Source of the DNA: Octadecabacter ascidiaceicola
GTDB taxonomy: Bacteria; Pseudomonadota; Alphaproteobacteria; Rhodobacterales; Rhodobacteraceae
Assembly (NCBI RefSeq): GCF_900185015.1
Contig: NZ_FXYD01000006.1
Coordinates: forward strand, 1-64,000
Reading direction: 5' to 3'
DNA: 64,000 nt
Both the position numbers and the translations under genes were made by a program. The notes under the pieces were generated by a model, which was not told the DNA's origin, searched no databases, and saw only the letters and a list, made by a program, of their open reading frames with translations. Below, one piece after another: positions 55,371-64,000 of this stretch. Each line of letters opens with the position of its first letter. Positions within the stretch are counted from its first letter, which is position 1.

Positions 55371-56551
55371 CAGTCCAAGCTTCCTGCGATGAGGCGGAAC
55401 ATATCGACGTTGCTATCGTCGACGCCTTCGTTTCGAAAACCCCTGTCGGCGGAATTGACGGCAATGACAACCCCGCGCGGGCGGTCAATGTAGATATATT
55501 GGCCGTAGATGCCGCGGGCCATGAATTGACCTTCCGTGGCGCCGATAGGAACCCACCATTGATAACCGTAACCGTATTGGTCGGGCGTTGTATTGGCGCT
55601 GGGCGCTGTGCTTTCGATGATCCAGTCTTCAGACACGATGCGCGTGCCAAAAGAAATGCCGCCATTGGCGATCATATGGCCGAACAGCGCGTAGTCATGG
55701 GTCGTAAGGTTCAGCCCACCAAGAACAAACGCGATGCCGTACCCATCCGTGAGGTAGTAGGGCGTGGCCGTTGGGCGAAGTGGAGTGATGACCTTCTCAC
55801 TGAGCAGATCAGGAATGCTGCGTCCCGTTGCGCCGCGGATCACCATGCCGATGATGTGGGTGTCGATGGAGACGTACTGCCATGTCTCACCGGCAGGGGC
55901 AAAGGTTGCGTCTAACCCTTCGGCAAAACCGTCCATTGATTGGCCAAGCGCCAAGACGCGGCCCATTTTGTTGATGTCGCTCCAGAAATCTAAATAGTCT
56001 TCGTCAAATTCCACGCCAGACGACATCTGCAAGACATTGCGGATGGTTGCGCCGTCGTAGGCTGTACCCGCAAGCGTCGGCGCGTACTGTGTGACCGGCG
56101 CGTCCAGATCTGGGATTGTGCCGTCTTCGTGCAGGATACCCATAAGTACAGAAAGGAACGACTTGGCGACCGACCAACTGATGCGGCGTGACGAGGCGGG
56201 GTCATCTTCGCCCACCGCGGTTAGCGGATAGTCCTCATACCGAATGACGCCGTTTTGCAGCACGACAATGCCAGTGACCGCGCGGTCATCTGCCCAAGTG
56301 GTGTAGCCTGCAGGCATCTCCATGGTCGCGCCAGGTGCCAGCTCGTTAGATGTTGTGCCTTCGGCCGGAACTGCCACGGTTTCAAACATCGTGTCCATCT
56401 GCGTGAAATTCTCGACGATGCGATCTTCGCTGAACAAAGAATTCACAGCCATCAGACGCCCAAGTTTTTCACGCTGGGAAGCGGCGATGATTGCGATGAG
56501 CACGGCACTCAACAGGATCCCGCGCAGTAGCCATTTTAGAAAGGTTCTCAT
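55370..56551 (-). CDS. Serine hydrolase, beta-lactamase class C family
   Basis: 393 aa with an N-terminal membrane anchor (WLLRGILLSAVLIAIIAAS). The Ser-x-x-Lys motif is in WSVAKSFLS and the Tyr motif is YVSID. It resembles NylB/EstB-type esterases and amidases; a classical KTG motif is not clear. It probably acts in the periplasm. It begins the operon ending with trmL. Confidence 0.8.
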   Translation of the reverse strand: MRTFLKWLLRGILLSAVLIAIIAASQREKLGRLMAVNSLFSEDRIVENFTQMDTMFETVAVPAEGTTSNELAPGATMEMPAGYTTWADDRAVTGIVVLQNGVIRYEDYPLTAVGEDDPASSRRISWSVAKSFLSVLMGILHEDGTIPDLDAPVTQYAPTLAGTAYDGATIRNVLQMSSGVEFDEDYLDFWSDINKMGRVLALGQSMDGFAEGLDATFAPAGETWQYVSIDTHIIGMVIRGATGRSIPDLLSEKVITPLRPTATPYYLTDGYGIAFVLGGLNLTTHDYALFGHMIANGGISFGTRIVSEDWIIESTAPSANTTPDQYGYGYQWWVPIGATEGQFMARGIYGQYIYIDRPRGVVIAVNSADRGFRNEGVDDSNVDMFRLIAGSLD

Positions 56552-56602
56552 ATCTAGCTTTCGATTGTTAGCGGGGGTCTTGGGGGTTTCGAAACGGGTA
56601 AG

Positions 56603-57289
56603 TTACCTGAATTTGTCAGCGAGTTTTTGCAGCGCGCTGCGCGTGTCTTCAGCAGGCTTCTCTGGTGCTGGCTCAACCTGTTTTTGGTCTGGCTTTCGCT
56701 TGGTACCTGTTGACGGGCGGGGAGGATTTACGCGCAGTGCCACGGCATTGAGAAATTTCGGCCCTTCGTCGTCCGCCAGATGTGCGGCTCCATCAGAAAT
56801 GCCCCGCAACACATCGTCGAGCCAGTTTTGATCTGCCTTGGCAAAGTCGCTTAGTACATATCCGGAAACACGGTCTTTATGGCCCGGATGTCCGACGCCA
56901 AGGCGAACGCGGTCATAATGGGGACTGATGTGTTGATGGATGGAGCGCAGCCCATTGTGGCCCGCATGCCCACCGCCAGACTTTAGCCGGACCTTGGCAG
57001 GCGCGAGATCGAGTTCATCGTGGAACACAACGACATCTGTGCTGTCGAGTTTGTAAAACCGCATGGCTTCACCAACGGATTGCCCCGACAAGTTCATAAA
57101 AGTTTCCGGTTTCAGAAGCAGAACTTTTTCCCGCCCTAGGCGACCTTCGGTGATTTGACCCTGAAACTTGGATCGCCATGGCGCAAATCCATGATCAGAT
57201 CCAATCTGATCCAGCGCCATAAAGCCAATGTTATGACGATTTTGCGCATATTTCGCGCCGGGATTTCCAAGGCCAACAAAGAGTTTCAT
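56603..57289 (-). CDS. pth: Peptidyl-tRNA hydrolase
   Basis: 228 aa from the ATG at 57289 (MKLFVGLGNPG); a 17-codon upstream extension is not family-like. Motifs: GNPGAKYAQNRHNIGF (catalytic His), FHDELDL and GGGHAGHNGLRS. A basic C-terminal tail (about 190-228, TGTKRKPDQKQ) is an addition seen in relatives. It recycles stalled peptidyl-tRNA. In many relatives rplY lies just upstream on the same strand; here the GAF-EAL gene intervenes. Confidence 0.95.
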   Translation of the reverse strand: MKLFVGLGNPGAKYAQNRHNIGFMALDQIGSDHGFAPWRSKFQGQITEGRLGREKVLLLKPETFMNLSGQSVGEAMRFYKLDSTDVVVFHDELDLAPAKVRLKSGGGHAGHNGLRSIHQHISPHYDRVRLGVGHPGHKDRVSGYVLSDFAKADQNWLDDVLRGISDGAAHLADDEGPKFLNAVALRVNPPRPSTGTKRKPDQKQVEPAPEKPAEDTRSALQKLADKFR

Positions 57290-57387
57290 GCGTTCTCTAT
57301 ATCGGCCATTGCGCGCCAGTCCTAGCCCGCCACGGTCCATAAAATTGTTCTAAATTGAAATGTGCTCGGTAACGTATTGTTTAAGAG

Positions 57388-57401
57388 TTTTTTGCAAAAA
57401 A
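57388..57401. repeat. 14-bp A/T palindrome upstream of the EAL gene
   Basis: TTTTTTGCAAAAAA is perfectly symmetrical, 22 bases before the start codon. It may be a promoter element, a bent-DNA site or chance. Confidence 0.3.
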
Positions 57402-57422
57402 TACCCGAAAAGAAGGTATCCA

Positions 57423-58649
57423 ATGTTCAACAATCCTCCCAATGCCTCCGTTTTGGCCCCCAGCCTGGTTCCCGGGGTTGATGACATTATCATGCATTCT
57501 TTATCGTTTATGCGGAGCCATCTTGAGATGGATGTTGCGTATGTTTCTGAGTTCGTCGGCGACGATGTTATCTTTAGGGATGTTTGTGCGCCCGGATACG
57601 AAAACAGTATTAAAGTTGGGGGGAGACAGCCACTTGCTGAAACCTATTGCAACTATGTCGTTAGTGGCCAGCTGCCAGAATTGATACCAGACACGAAGTT
57701 GCATCCGTTCACCGCAGGTCTTGAGGTTACACATACGTTTCCGGTGGGCAGCTATGTTGGCGTCCCGATTTTGCGTGATGACGGTTCGGTTTACGGAATG
57801 TTTTGCAGTTTTGGCAAAGTTGCCCGACCCACGCTGAACAATCGTGATCTTGAAGTTGCGCGCGCGTTTGCCTCGCTTGCTGGGGATCAGGTGAATGCGA
57901 GGTTGAAATTTGCATCTACGGCGCTTCAAAAACTGAACACAATCAGGGACGTCTTAGAGGCAGAGCTGTTTGAGATCGCTTTGCAACCCATTCTCCGCTT
58001 AAAAGATCAGGGGACGGCTGGATATGAGGCGTTGTGCAGGTTCTCACCGCAACCCTATCGACCGCCTGACCAGTGGTTTGATGATGCCGCCGAGGTTGGA
58101 TTGCAGGTGGCGTTGGAATTGTTCGTGATCGAAGTGGCGCTAAAAGTCCTGCCGCAGTTGCCGGCGTCTTGTTACTTGGCTGTGAATACATCGCCCGCGA
58201 CCTTGGCCACGGGAAAACTGTCCGCGCTTATCGAAGCGGCAGGCGGAAGCCGGGTCGTTGTTGAGATCACAGAGCACGCTGCAATTGAAGATATCGACGT
58301 TTTGCTGATGGAAATTGACAAGCTGCGCGAACACGGTGCTCGTATCGCCGTGGATGATGCCGGTGCAGGGTATTCGGGGCTACAGCAAATCATTCGATTG
58401 CGTCCAGACGTAATTAAGCTGGATATGTCGCTCACCCATGATGTCGACAAGGATCTGGCGCGGCGGGCGCTCGCGTCTGCGATGGTTCAGTTCGCGCGGG
58501 ATACAAATGCACACGTTGTTGCCGAAGGAATCGAAACCGAAGCAGAGATGCGGACGCTCAAAAACCTTGGTGTCGAGATGGGGCAGGGGTTTCACCTTGG
58601 GCGCCCTACGCTATCGTCAGATGTGTTGAAACTCGTTCGGTCCGCTTAG
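57423..58649 (+). CDS. GAF-EAL domain protein (c-di-GMP phosphodiesterase type)
   Basis: 408 aa from the ATG at 57423 with AGAAGG upstream. The GAF domain covers about residues 15-165 (VGSYVGVPILRDDGSVYGMF). The EAL domain covers about 180-405. Catalytic positions are present: EALCRF (EAL), NTSP, EITEHAAIED, DDAGAGYSG, KLDMSL and AEGIET. It probably hydrolyses c-di-GMP under control of the GAF sensor, whose ligand is unknown. It is divergent from pth and ends at a shared terminator. Confidence 0.88.
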   Translation: MFNNPPNASVLAPSLVPGVDDIIMHSLSFMRSHLEMDVAYVSEFVGDDVIFRDVCAPGYENSIKVGGRQPLAETYCNYVVSGQLPELIPDTKLHPFTAGLEVTHTFPVGSYVGVPILRDDGSVYGMFCSFGKVARPTLNNRDLEVARAFASLAGDQVNARLKFASTALQKLNTIRDVLEAELFEIALQPILRLKDQGTAGYEALCRFSPQPYRPPDQWFDDAAEVGLQVALELFVIEVALKVLPQLPASCYLAVNTSPATLATGKLSALIEAAGGSRVVVEITEHAAIEDIDVLLMEIDKLREHGARIAVDDAGAGYSGLQQIIRLRPDVIKLDMSLTHDVDKDLARRALASAMVQFARDTNAHVVAEGIETEAEMRTLKNLGVEMGQGFHLGRPTLSSDVLKLVRSA

Positions 58650-58670
58650 GTTTTGTCTAACGTGATCACC

Positions 58671-58702
58671 CAAACAAAAAGGGCGCGCCAAATGGCACGC
58701 CC
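58671..58702 (-). terminator. Terminator between the EAL gene and rplY
   Basis: GGGCGCGCC and GGCACGCCC pair with one mismatch around AAAT. On the minus strand it is followed by TTTTTGTTTG, so it primarily ends rplY transcription. Confidence 0.75.
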
Positions 58703-58726
58703 TTCAAATTAATTAAGATCGAAGGC

Positions 58727-59383
58727 TTATTCTTCGGATGCTTCTGTAGTCGCTGGAACTTCGTCCGCTGCAACGTCTTCGCCGGCTTCGTCTTCATCAT
58801 CAGCAGATGTCAGAGCTGCAGGTGCCTGCAGGTTCGCAATAACGAAGTCACGGTCAATTGTTGGCTTGGAGCCAGCAGGCAGCGTGATGTTTGAAATCGT
58901 GATGGTGTCGCCGATTTCGAGACCTGCCAGATCAACTGTCAGTGTTTCAGGAATATCACCCGCAGTAACGATCAGTTCGACTTCGTTACGAACTGGTACC
59001 AAGATGCCGCCTTGCTTGATCGCAGGGCATTCGTCTTCGTTAATGAATTCAACACCGATGAACAGGTTGATCTTCGATGTGCGCTTAAGGCGCATGAAGT
59101 CGAGGTGCGTTGGCAAATCTTTGACAACGTGGCGCTGAACATTACGGCAGATAACGCGGACGTCGTCGTGGCCTTCAACTTTCAGGTTGAAAAGCGTGGA
59201 CAAGAAACGGCCAGCTTTCAGCTTTTTGAACAGAACGTTGAATGGAACGTTGATCGCGATTGGGTCTTCACCGCCACCGTAAACAACGCCCGGTACAAGA
59301 CCGTCACGGCGTGCTTGGCGCGCAGCGCCTTTACCTGTGTCAGTGCGGAGTGTTGCTTCAAAATCTGGAACTTGGCCAGCCAT
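58727..59383 (-). CDS. rplY: 50S ribosomal protein L25 (general stress protein Ctc type)
   Basis: 218 aa. The L25 domain occupies about residues 5-95 ([19 protein letters not shown] and the HLDFMRL strand), followed by the Ctc-type C-terminal domain (about 100-190) and an acidic tail. It binds 5S rRNA. The ATG is at 59383. It ends at the terminator beside the EAL gene. Confidence 0.93.
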   Translation of the reverse strand: MAGQVPDFEATLRTDTGKGAARQARRDGLVPGVVYGGGEDPIAINVPFNVLFKKLKAGRFLSTLFNLKVEGHDDVRVICRNVQRHVVKDLPTHLDFMRLKRTSKINLFIGVEFINEDECPAIKQGGILVPVRNEVELIVTAGDIPETLTVDLAGLEIGDTITISNITLPAGSKPTIDRDFVIANLQAPAALTSADDEDEAGEDVAADEVPATTEASEE

Positions 59384-59526
59384 GTTAGTATCCTTTCAAT
59401 TCGCGCGTCGCCTAATTCTGTTGACGACCCACTTTTCCATGTCAGGAACCGCAATGGCTCCCAGTGAAGTCGCGCGTATAGGGCACGAATCCCTTTTTGG
59501 AAAGACGTTTTTGCAGTGTGGTCCTG

Positions 59527-60690
59527 TTAGGCCCACTTCCCTGAGAAATCTTCGGGGATCAGCAAAATATCTTTGTCGACTTCTGAAATGTCGCGGTGGC
59601 CACATAGCGCCATGGTAAGGTCCAATTCCTTGTGGATGACTTCTAGGGCCTTGGTTACGCCGGCCTCACCCATCGCGCCCAAACCATTGACGAAAGCGCG
59701 GCCGATGTATGTGCCCTTTGCGCCAAGCGCGATAGCTTTAAGCACGTCCTGACCGGATCGAATGCCGCTGTCGAAATGCACGTCAATACGATCCCCGACA
59801 GCGTCTACGATCTGTTCCAGCATACGGATCGATGACAGTGCGCCGTCCAACTGGCGTCCGCCGTGGTTAGACACGATAATCGCATCAGCACCCAAATCGG
59901 CGGCCTTTTTCGCGTCTTCGACGTCAAGAATGCCCTTCAGGATGACAGGCCCATCCCACATTTTCATCAATTCGGCGACGCGGTTCCAATCCAGCGACTG
60001 GTCAAACGCCTGAGCGGTCCATTCCGACAGCGAGGACGGATCAGTGACGCCTTTTGCGTGACCCACGATATTGCCGAAAAAACGGCGTTTGGTTTGCAGC
60101 ATTTGCAGCCCCCACGTCCATTTCGTCGCGAGGTCGAGCATCGTCGGAATTGTGAACTTCGGCGGCGCGGTCAGCCCGTTCTTAAGGTCTTTGTGTCGTT
60201 GCCCGAGGATTTGAAGGTCTAGGGTGATCACAATGGCAGAACATTTAGCCGCCTTCGCGCGCTCAAAGAGACGCTTCATAAAGTCGTCGTCCTTGATCGT
60301 ATAAACCTGAAACCAGAACGGTTTGTCTGTGTTTTCGGCGACATCTTCGATGGAACAGATCGACATGGTCGACAGGGTGAATGGCACGCCGAATTTTTCA
60401 GCGGCTTTTGCGGCCTTTATCTCGCCGTCAGCACATTGCATTCCTGTTAGTCCGACAGGGGCGAGGGCGACAGGCATTGAAACGTCTTGGCCGATCATTT
60501 GGCTAGCCGTGGTGCGATCGGTCATATCCATGGCAACCCGTTGGCGCAGGCGGATTTTGTCAAAGTCGGACGTGTTTTCGCGGAATGTCTGTTCTGTCCA
60601 TGATCCGCTTTCAGCGTAGTCATAAAACATCTTGGGCGTGCGACGTTTGTGGATGCGTTTCAGGTCGTCAATGGTGGTGATAACAGGCAT
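59527..60690 (-). CDS. lldD: FMN-dependent alpha-hydroxy-acid dehydrogenase (L-lactate dehydrogenase LldD type)
   Basis: 387 aa. FMN-binding strands include PVALAPVGLTGMQ and GTYIGRAFVNG. The active-site His and Arg lie in SNHGGRQLDG. It resembles L-lactate dehydrogenases feeding electrons to the respiratory chain; glycolate or mandelate relatives cannot be excluded. It lies between trpA and rplY. The 130 bases before it hold a twin-hairpin element. Confidence 0.85.
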   Translation of the reverse strand: MPVITTIDDLKRIHKRRTPKMFYDYAESGSWTEQTFRENTSDFDKIRLRQRVAMDMTDRTTASQMIGQDVSMPVALAPVGLTGMQCADGEIKAAKAAEKFGVPFTLSTMSICSIEDVAENTDKPFWFQVYTIKDDDFMKRLFERAKAAKCSAIVITLDLQILGQRHKDLKNGLTAPPKFTIPTMLDLATKWTWGLQMLQTKRRFFGNIVGHAKGVTDPSSLSEWTAQAFDQSLDWNRVAELMKMWDGPVILKGILDVEDAKKAADLGADAIIVSNHGGRQLDGALSSIRMLEQIVDAVGDRIDVHFDSGIRSGQDVLKAIALGAKGTYIGRAFVNGLGAMGEAGVTKALEVIHKELDLTMALCGHRDISEVDKDILLIPEDFSGKWA

Positions 60691-60766
60691 ATCGCGAACT
60701 TTCGGCTGTATTGGTTAGGTTCTCTTACCAATTTGTCGATTTGGGCACAAGCCTAGCGCGACGGAC

Positions 60767-60811
60767 ACAATTCATTTCAAATGAATTGTCGCAAACTCTT
60801 AATAAGAGTTT
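60767..60811 (-). repeat. Twin-hairpin element, copy 2 (after trpA)
   Basis: On the minus strand hairpin A is AAACTCTT-ATT-AAGAGTTT (60793-60811), then spacer GCG, then hairpin B, a perfect 23-base palindrome ACAATTCAT-TTGAA-ATGAATTGT (60767-60789). There is no T-tract. It begins 10 bases after the trpA stop. Order, spacing and the ACA...TGT ends match the element at 53173-53219. Confidence 0.85.
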
Positions 60812-60820
60812 GGCGCCCTG

Positions 60821-61612
60821 TTAGGCCGAGTGTGCGCCGTCTGAAAGTGTTTTCACGAAGGCCAGCACATCTTCCACGGACTCATCCGCAGCTATTTTTT
60901 CAACGATGGCCGACCCGACGACAGTGCCATCAGCGACACCGGCGATGTCTTTGGCTGTGTCCGGTGTGCGCACCCCGAACCCAACAATTACGGGCAGGTC
61001 GGTTGATGCTTTGATACGCGCGACTTCTGGTGCGACGTCGCTGGCCTGTGCCGCAGCAGCGCCTGTCGTTCCCGTTACGGAAACGTAATAGACAAAGCCG
61101 GACGTGTTCTGGAGAACCTTTGGCAGGCGCTTTTCATCCGTTGTCGGCGTTGCAAGGCGAATGAAATTAAGGCCAGCAGCTTGGGCTGGAATGCAGAGCT
61201 CTTCGTCTTCCTCAGGTGGCAGATCAACGATGATCAGCCCGTCGATGCCTGCTGCCTTTGCTTGTTCCAAGAATTTATCGACGCCACGGGAATAGATCGG
61301 GTTGTAGTAGCCCATAAGAACAATCGGGGTCGTGTCGTCAGTTTTGCGAAGCTCGGCAGCGATCGAAAGCGTTTGATCGAGGGTCATGCCACCATCAAGG
61401 GCGCGCTGGCCTGCCAGTTGAATGGTTGCGCCATCTGCCATTGGGTCCGTAAAGGGAAGGCCAAGTTCGATGATGTCGACACCGGCGCCAGGCAACCCTT
61501 TGACGATTTCCAGCGATTTCGCATAGTCCGGATCACCCGCCATAACATAGGCAACGAACGCCTTTTTTTTGGCGGCGCGAAGCTCTGCGAATTTGGCGTC
61601 AATACGTGTCAT
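60821..61612 (-). CDS. trpA: Tryptophan synthase alpha chain
   Basis: 263 aa. The active-site Glu and Asp segments are in [15 protein letters not shown], with the glycine-rich region [14 protein letters not shown] and the phosphate-binding [12 protein letters not shown]. It cleaves indole-3-glycerol phosphate. It is divergent from ychF. It is separated from trpB by about 6 kb and on the opposite strand. Confidence 0.97.
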   Translation of the reverse strand: MTRIDAKFAELRAAKKKAFVAYVMAGDPDYAKSLEIVKGLPGAGVDIIELGLPFTDPMADGATIQLAGQRALDGGMTLDQTLSIAAELRKTDDTTPIVLMGYYNPIYSRGVDKFLEQAKAAGIDGLIIVDLPPEEDEELCIPAQAAGLNFIRLATPTTDEKRLPKVLQNTSGFVYYVSVTGTTGAAAAQASDVAPEVARIKASTDLPVIVGFGVRTPDTAKDIAGVADGTVVGSAIVEKIAADESVEDVLAFVKTLSDGAHSA

Positions 61613-61737
61613 CGGAGTGTCCTTTTCAGCGGTCTATGCGGTTTGGCGCAGGCGCGGGCGAAAATCAATGCCTCAAATGCTTGCGGGCGGGCCTCTTGCG
61701 GCCTAGAAGCCAACAAACATTAAGCAGGAGCGCCGTC

Positions 61738-62835
61738 ATGGGTTTTAAAATGGGTATCGTAGGCATGCCAAACGTGGGTAAATCCACGTTGTTTAACGCG
61801 TTGACGCGGACTGCCGCTGCACAGGCTGCAAACTTTCCGTTTTGTACGATTGAACCCAATGTGGGTGAGGTCGCTGTGCCGGACGCGCGCCTTGATAAGC
61901 TGGCCGAGATTGCGAGTTCAAAGTCCATTATCCCGACGCGCATGACGTTTGTGGATATTGCGGGCCTCGTAAAAGGCGCGTCCAAGGGCGAAGGTCTGGG
62001 CAACCAATTCCTTGCCAACATCCGCGAAACCGACGCAATCGCCCATGTGTTGCGTTGTTTCGAAGATGGGGATGTAACCCATGTCGACGGTCGCGTTGAC
62101 CCCGTTGCGGACGCAGAAACGATTGAAACAGAACTGATGCTGGCCGATCTGGAAAGCATCGAAAAGCGGCTGCAAAACCTTGTGCGCAAGGTGAAGGGCG
62201 GCGACAAAGACGCTGTTCAGCAGGTGCGTTTGCTCGAAGAAGCCAAAGCCGCGCTTGAAAACGGCAAGCCTGCACGCACAATCGAGGTCGATGATGATGA
62301 CCTTAAGGCATGGAATATGCTGCAACTTTTGACGACGAAGCCCGTTTTGTATGTGTGTAACGTAGGCGAATCTGAAGCCTCTGACGGCAACTCCCATTCT
62401 GCCGCCGTTGCCGAAATGGCCGCCAATCAGGGCAATAGCCACGTCATCATTTCCGCCCAGATCGAAGAAGAAATCAGCCAGCTTGAAGATGACGAAGCCG
62501 CCATGTTCCTTGAGGAGATGGGCCTGCATGAGGCTGGTTTGGACCGTCTTATCAAAGCAGGCTACGCGCTACTGCACCTCGAAACCTATTTCACCGTAGG
62601 CCCAAAAGAGGCCCGCGCGTGGACGGTTCCGGCCGAAACCAAAGCCCCGCAAGCGGCTGGCGTGATCCACGGTGACTTCGAAAAAGGCTTCATCCGCGCC
62701 GAGACGATCGCCTATGAAGACTTCGTAACTTTGGGCGGTGAACAGGCTGCAAAAGAAGCCGGTAAAATGCGTGCTGAAGGTAAAGGTTATGTCGTCAAAG
62801 ACGGCGATGTCCTGCACTTCTTGTTCAACACCTAA
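61738..62835 (+). CDS. ychF: Redox-regulated ATPase YchF (Obg family)
   Basis: 365 aa from the ATG at 61738 with AGGAG upstream; the longer frame begins inside trpA. The P-loop is [14 protein letters not shown]. The G4 position is NVGE rather than NKxD, consistent with ATP preference. A coiled-coil segment (about 135-200) and a C-terminal TGS domain (about 280-363) follow. It acts at the ribosome in translation control. Confidence 0.95.
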   Translation: MGFKMGIVGMPNVGKSTLFNALTRTAAAQAANFPFCTIEPNVGEVAVPDARLDKLAEIASSKSIIPTRMTFVDIAGLVKGASKGEGLGNQFLANIRETDAIAHVLRCFEDGDVTHVDGRVDPVADAETIETELMLADLESIEKRLQNLVRKVKGGDKDAVQQVRLLEEAKAALENGKPARTIEVDDDDLKAWNMLQLLTTKPVLYVCNVGESEASDGNSHSAAVAEMAANQGNSHVIISAQIEEEISQLEDDEAAMFLEEMGLHEAGLDRLIKAGYALLHLETYFTVGPKEARAWTVPAETKAPQAAGVIHGDFEKGFIRAETIAYEDFVTLGGEQAAKEAGKMRAEGKGYVVKDGDVLHFLFNT

Positions 62836-62841
62836 AATTTT

Positions 62842-62888
62842 GGGTGAATTCACCCTTGCCCCTCAATTGCCAGACCGCTATTGCGGTC
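62842..62888 (+). repeat. Palindrome GGGTGAATTCACCC and hairpin before tRNA-Ser
   Basis: A perfect 14-base palindrome (62842-62855) follows the ychF stop by six bases; a second hairpin GACCGC-TATT-GCGGTC spans 62873-62888, three bases before the tRNA. They may act in termination or processing. Confidence 0.4.
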
Positions 62889-62891
62889 AGC

Positions 62892-62932
62892 GGAGACGTG
62901 GCCGAGTGGTCGAAGGCGCTCCCCTGCTAAGG
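62892..62932 (+). tRNA. tRNA-Ser(GCU), 5' half only (truncated in the anticodon stem)
   Basis: The sequence GGAGACGTGGCCGAGTGGTC continues through the D-arm (CGAAGGC) to CTCCC, loop CTGCTAA (anticodon GCU) and GG. A full tRNA-Ser would continue GGGAG and on to CGTCTCC; instead the sequence turns to unrelated AT-rich DNA after base 62932. No 3' half is visible in the window. The cut falls in the anticodon stem, a usual tRNA integration point. A working copy must exist elsewhere, or the other end of the island restores it. Confidence 0.75.
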
Positions 62933-63161
62933 CAAATTTTCACCTTTAATTTACCTTACATAACAAGCGCTTATGCAGCTTCTATCTAAGCATGTGTCAC
63001 TTTCGTGCCGCAACTATTGACCACTTTTTCTCAATAAGCCAACTGATCGATTTTTTGGTTTATGCCCATGAATAACACCTTAAGTTGAATCGATGGCTGC
63101 CGTTTACTCTCTGCGGATGTTGAAATATCAGTATCCGCAATTGCAAGTTTGAGGGTATGTT
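62933..63161. other. AT-rich spacer at the island boundary, no gene seen
   Basis: About 230 bases after the tRNA break. No convincing coding frame, integrase or terminal repeat is visible. A single AAGCGCTT (near 62966) is probably chance. Confidence 0.4.
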
Positions 63162-64000
63162 TTGAAGAAGTGTGGACTAAAACGTCGCCGCTGGTTTGAG
63201 CTTCGAGCAACAAACCAGATAAAGAGAGTGACGCGAAAAAATGGTCAATCTGAACCTCAGGAACGCATGCCGAATGGTGCCGTTGAGCAGAGGCGGCGTG
63301 GAAACTATCATAACAGCATTGTAAGCATTTGGCAGGGAGGTGTGGAGGAAACCGCAGTATGCAGGCAGCAACCTCGGGCCGCACCGGAAAACCTTTGCTT
63401 CAAGACGAACAGAGTTGAGACCATTAGTTTCTTTGACAAAATTCGAAAGAGCTTCAGTAGATCGATAAGTAAGAAAAAGGGTGGGTTCGTATATCGGCGT
63501 ACCGCAAATTCAATACCCAAGATTTCTGGCTATTTTGATTTCTCAAAAATCGAGAAGATTTCGATGGCGTCTGCAGTGGTCCTCGCTGCTGATTATGAAA
63601 GGTTGAAGCATTTTCTCAATGAAGTGCCTCCGACGATTAATTTGAGGAGATGGAACCCGGTTGTTGTTACGAAACTTAACCAGATGGGTTTTTTCAATAT
63701 TTTGGGGCACCAACCCGATGAAAACTTGCTAATCCAAGATGGTGACTTCCTATTGATGCGGATCTTGAGGTCAGTGAATAGCGCAAATCTGAGCCAAGTC
63801 GATGATGCGCTAATGGAGCTCGGTGCATTTGTTTCTGATGACGAAAGTGCAATCGACGAGAAGGTTACGCATACGCTATCAATTGTAAGCGAAGTAATGG
63901 CAAATGTAACGCAACATGCGTATAGGAACGAAGTCGATTTCACATACAATCACCTAAGCAGTTTTTGGGTTTCCGCAGAGGCGAACCGAGCAGAGAAAAC
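63162..64000 (+). CDS. GHKL/HATPase-type ATP-binding protein, runs off the window
   Basis: An open frame with no stop from TTG at 63162 (GAGG about seven bases upstream) to the end of the window, 279 codons. The N-terminus is very basic and Arg/Lys/Gln-rich (KKCGLKRRRWFELRATNQIK). Further on comes SIVSEVMANVTQHAYRNEVD, which matches the N-box of GHKL ATPases (E, N, H positions) as in histidine kinases and MutL-like proteins. Such ATP-binding proteins are known in genomic islands. Base use is AT-richer than the core. The partner gene, if any, is beyond the window. Confidence 0.65.
   Translation, partial: MKKCGLKRRRWFELRATNQIKRVTRKNGQSEPQERMPNGAVEQRRRGNYHNSIVSIWQGGVEETAVCRQQPRAAPENLCFKTNRVETISFFDKIRKSFSRSISKKKGGFVYRRTANSIPKISGYFDFSKIEKISMASAVVLAADYERLKHFLNEVPPTINLRRWNPVVVTKLNQMGFFNILGHQPDENLLIQDGDFLLMRILRSVNSANLSQVDDALMELGAFVSDDESAIDEKVTHTLSIVSEVMANVTQHAYRNEVDFTYNHLSSFWVSAEANRAEK

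Noticed and set aside
62966-62973. A third LacI-type AAGCGCTT site.
   Set aside because: Isolated, without the flanking TGTA/TACA arms, in AT-rich island DNA; chance is likely.
63031-63384. 117-aa minus-strand open frame.
   Set aside because: Overlaps the long plus-strand frame that has a domain match; no ribosome-binding site or family signal.

Overview
The window reads as the chromosome of a marine alphaproteobacterium of the order Rhodobacterales (Roseobacter group). The evidence is a SAM/SAH-type riboswitch in front of metK, the irr/fabA/fabB/fabI block, the aroA-cmk ... rpsA-ihfB-lapA-trpF-trpB block, a tmpA/tmpB phosphonate pair and a dihydroxypropanesulfonate (DHPS) gene cluster. Genes are dense, often overlap by 1-8 bases (ATGA/TGATG), and GTG and TTG starts are common. 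Species cannot be named from the sequence alone.

Region by region: 1-3.9 kb is a sulfonate-catabolism cluster on the minus strand (start of a comD-like sulfopyruvate decarboxylase gene, an hpsP-like dehydrogenase, an in-frame-deleted short-chain dehydrogenase remnant at the hpsO position, hpsN and a 36-aa membrane microprotein), facing a LacI regulator across two AAGCGCTT operators. 4.2-4.9 kb holds a decayed TniQ-type transposition gene with an 11-bp tandem repeat. 5-9.6 kb is envelope maintenance (lytic transglycosylase, plsC-cdsA, pspA-yiaAB with a TetR regulator and three matching operators). 9.7-13 kb is an enolase-superfamily gene, an 89-aa gene and tmpB-tmpA for 2-trimethylaminoethylphosphonate. 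13.1-22 kb holds dehydrogenase, efflux, hydrolase, nuclease, dehydratase, dehalogenase and FKBP genes. 22.1-22.9 kb is a chimera of two broken genes (Rieske oxygenase and fatty acid desaturase).

22.9-28.8 kb contains M50 protease, fabI, fabB, fabA and divergent irr; small accessory genes have been inserted between the fab genes, one flanked by a 62-bp duplication of the fabB leader. 28.8-31 kb has a RAYT-like protein lacking its catalytic motifs and three unrecognised genes. 31-42.9 kb is core housekeeping (miaB, OmpA/lipoprotein pair, phoH-ybeY-corC-lnt, riboswitch-metK, trmB, aroA-cmk). 42.9-49.5 kb is an accessory block splitting cmk from rpsA; it includes a gene with one in-frame stop codon, agmatine deiminase and a KAP P-loop NTPase. 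49.6-62.8 kb returns to core genes (rpsA, ihfB, lapA, trpF, trpB, trmL, pth, a GAF-EAL gene, rplY, lldD, trpA, ychF). Twin-hairpin elements sit after the trpF-linked gene and after trpA. At 62.9 kb a tRNA-Ser(GCU) gene is cut in the anticodon stem and foreign-looking, AT-richer DNA begins; it carries a GHKL-ATPase-like gene that runs off the end of the window.

Together the genes show a metabolic generalist using organosulfonates and organophosphonates on a core genome that is being visibly eroded and interrupted: at least five decayed genes, two split operons and one tRNA-borne island boundary.
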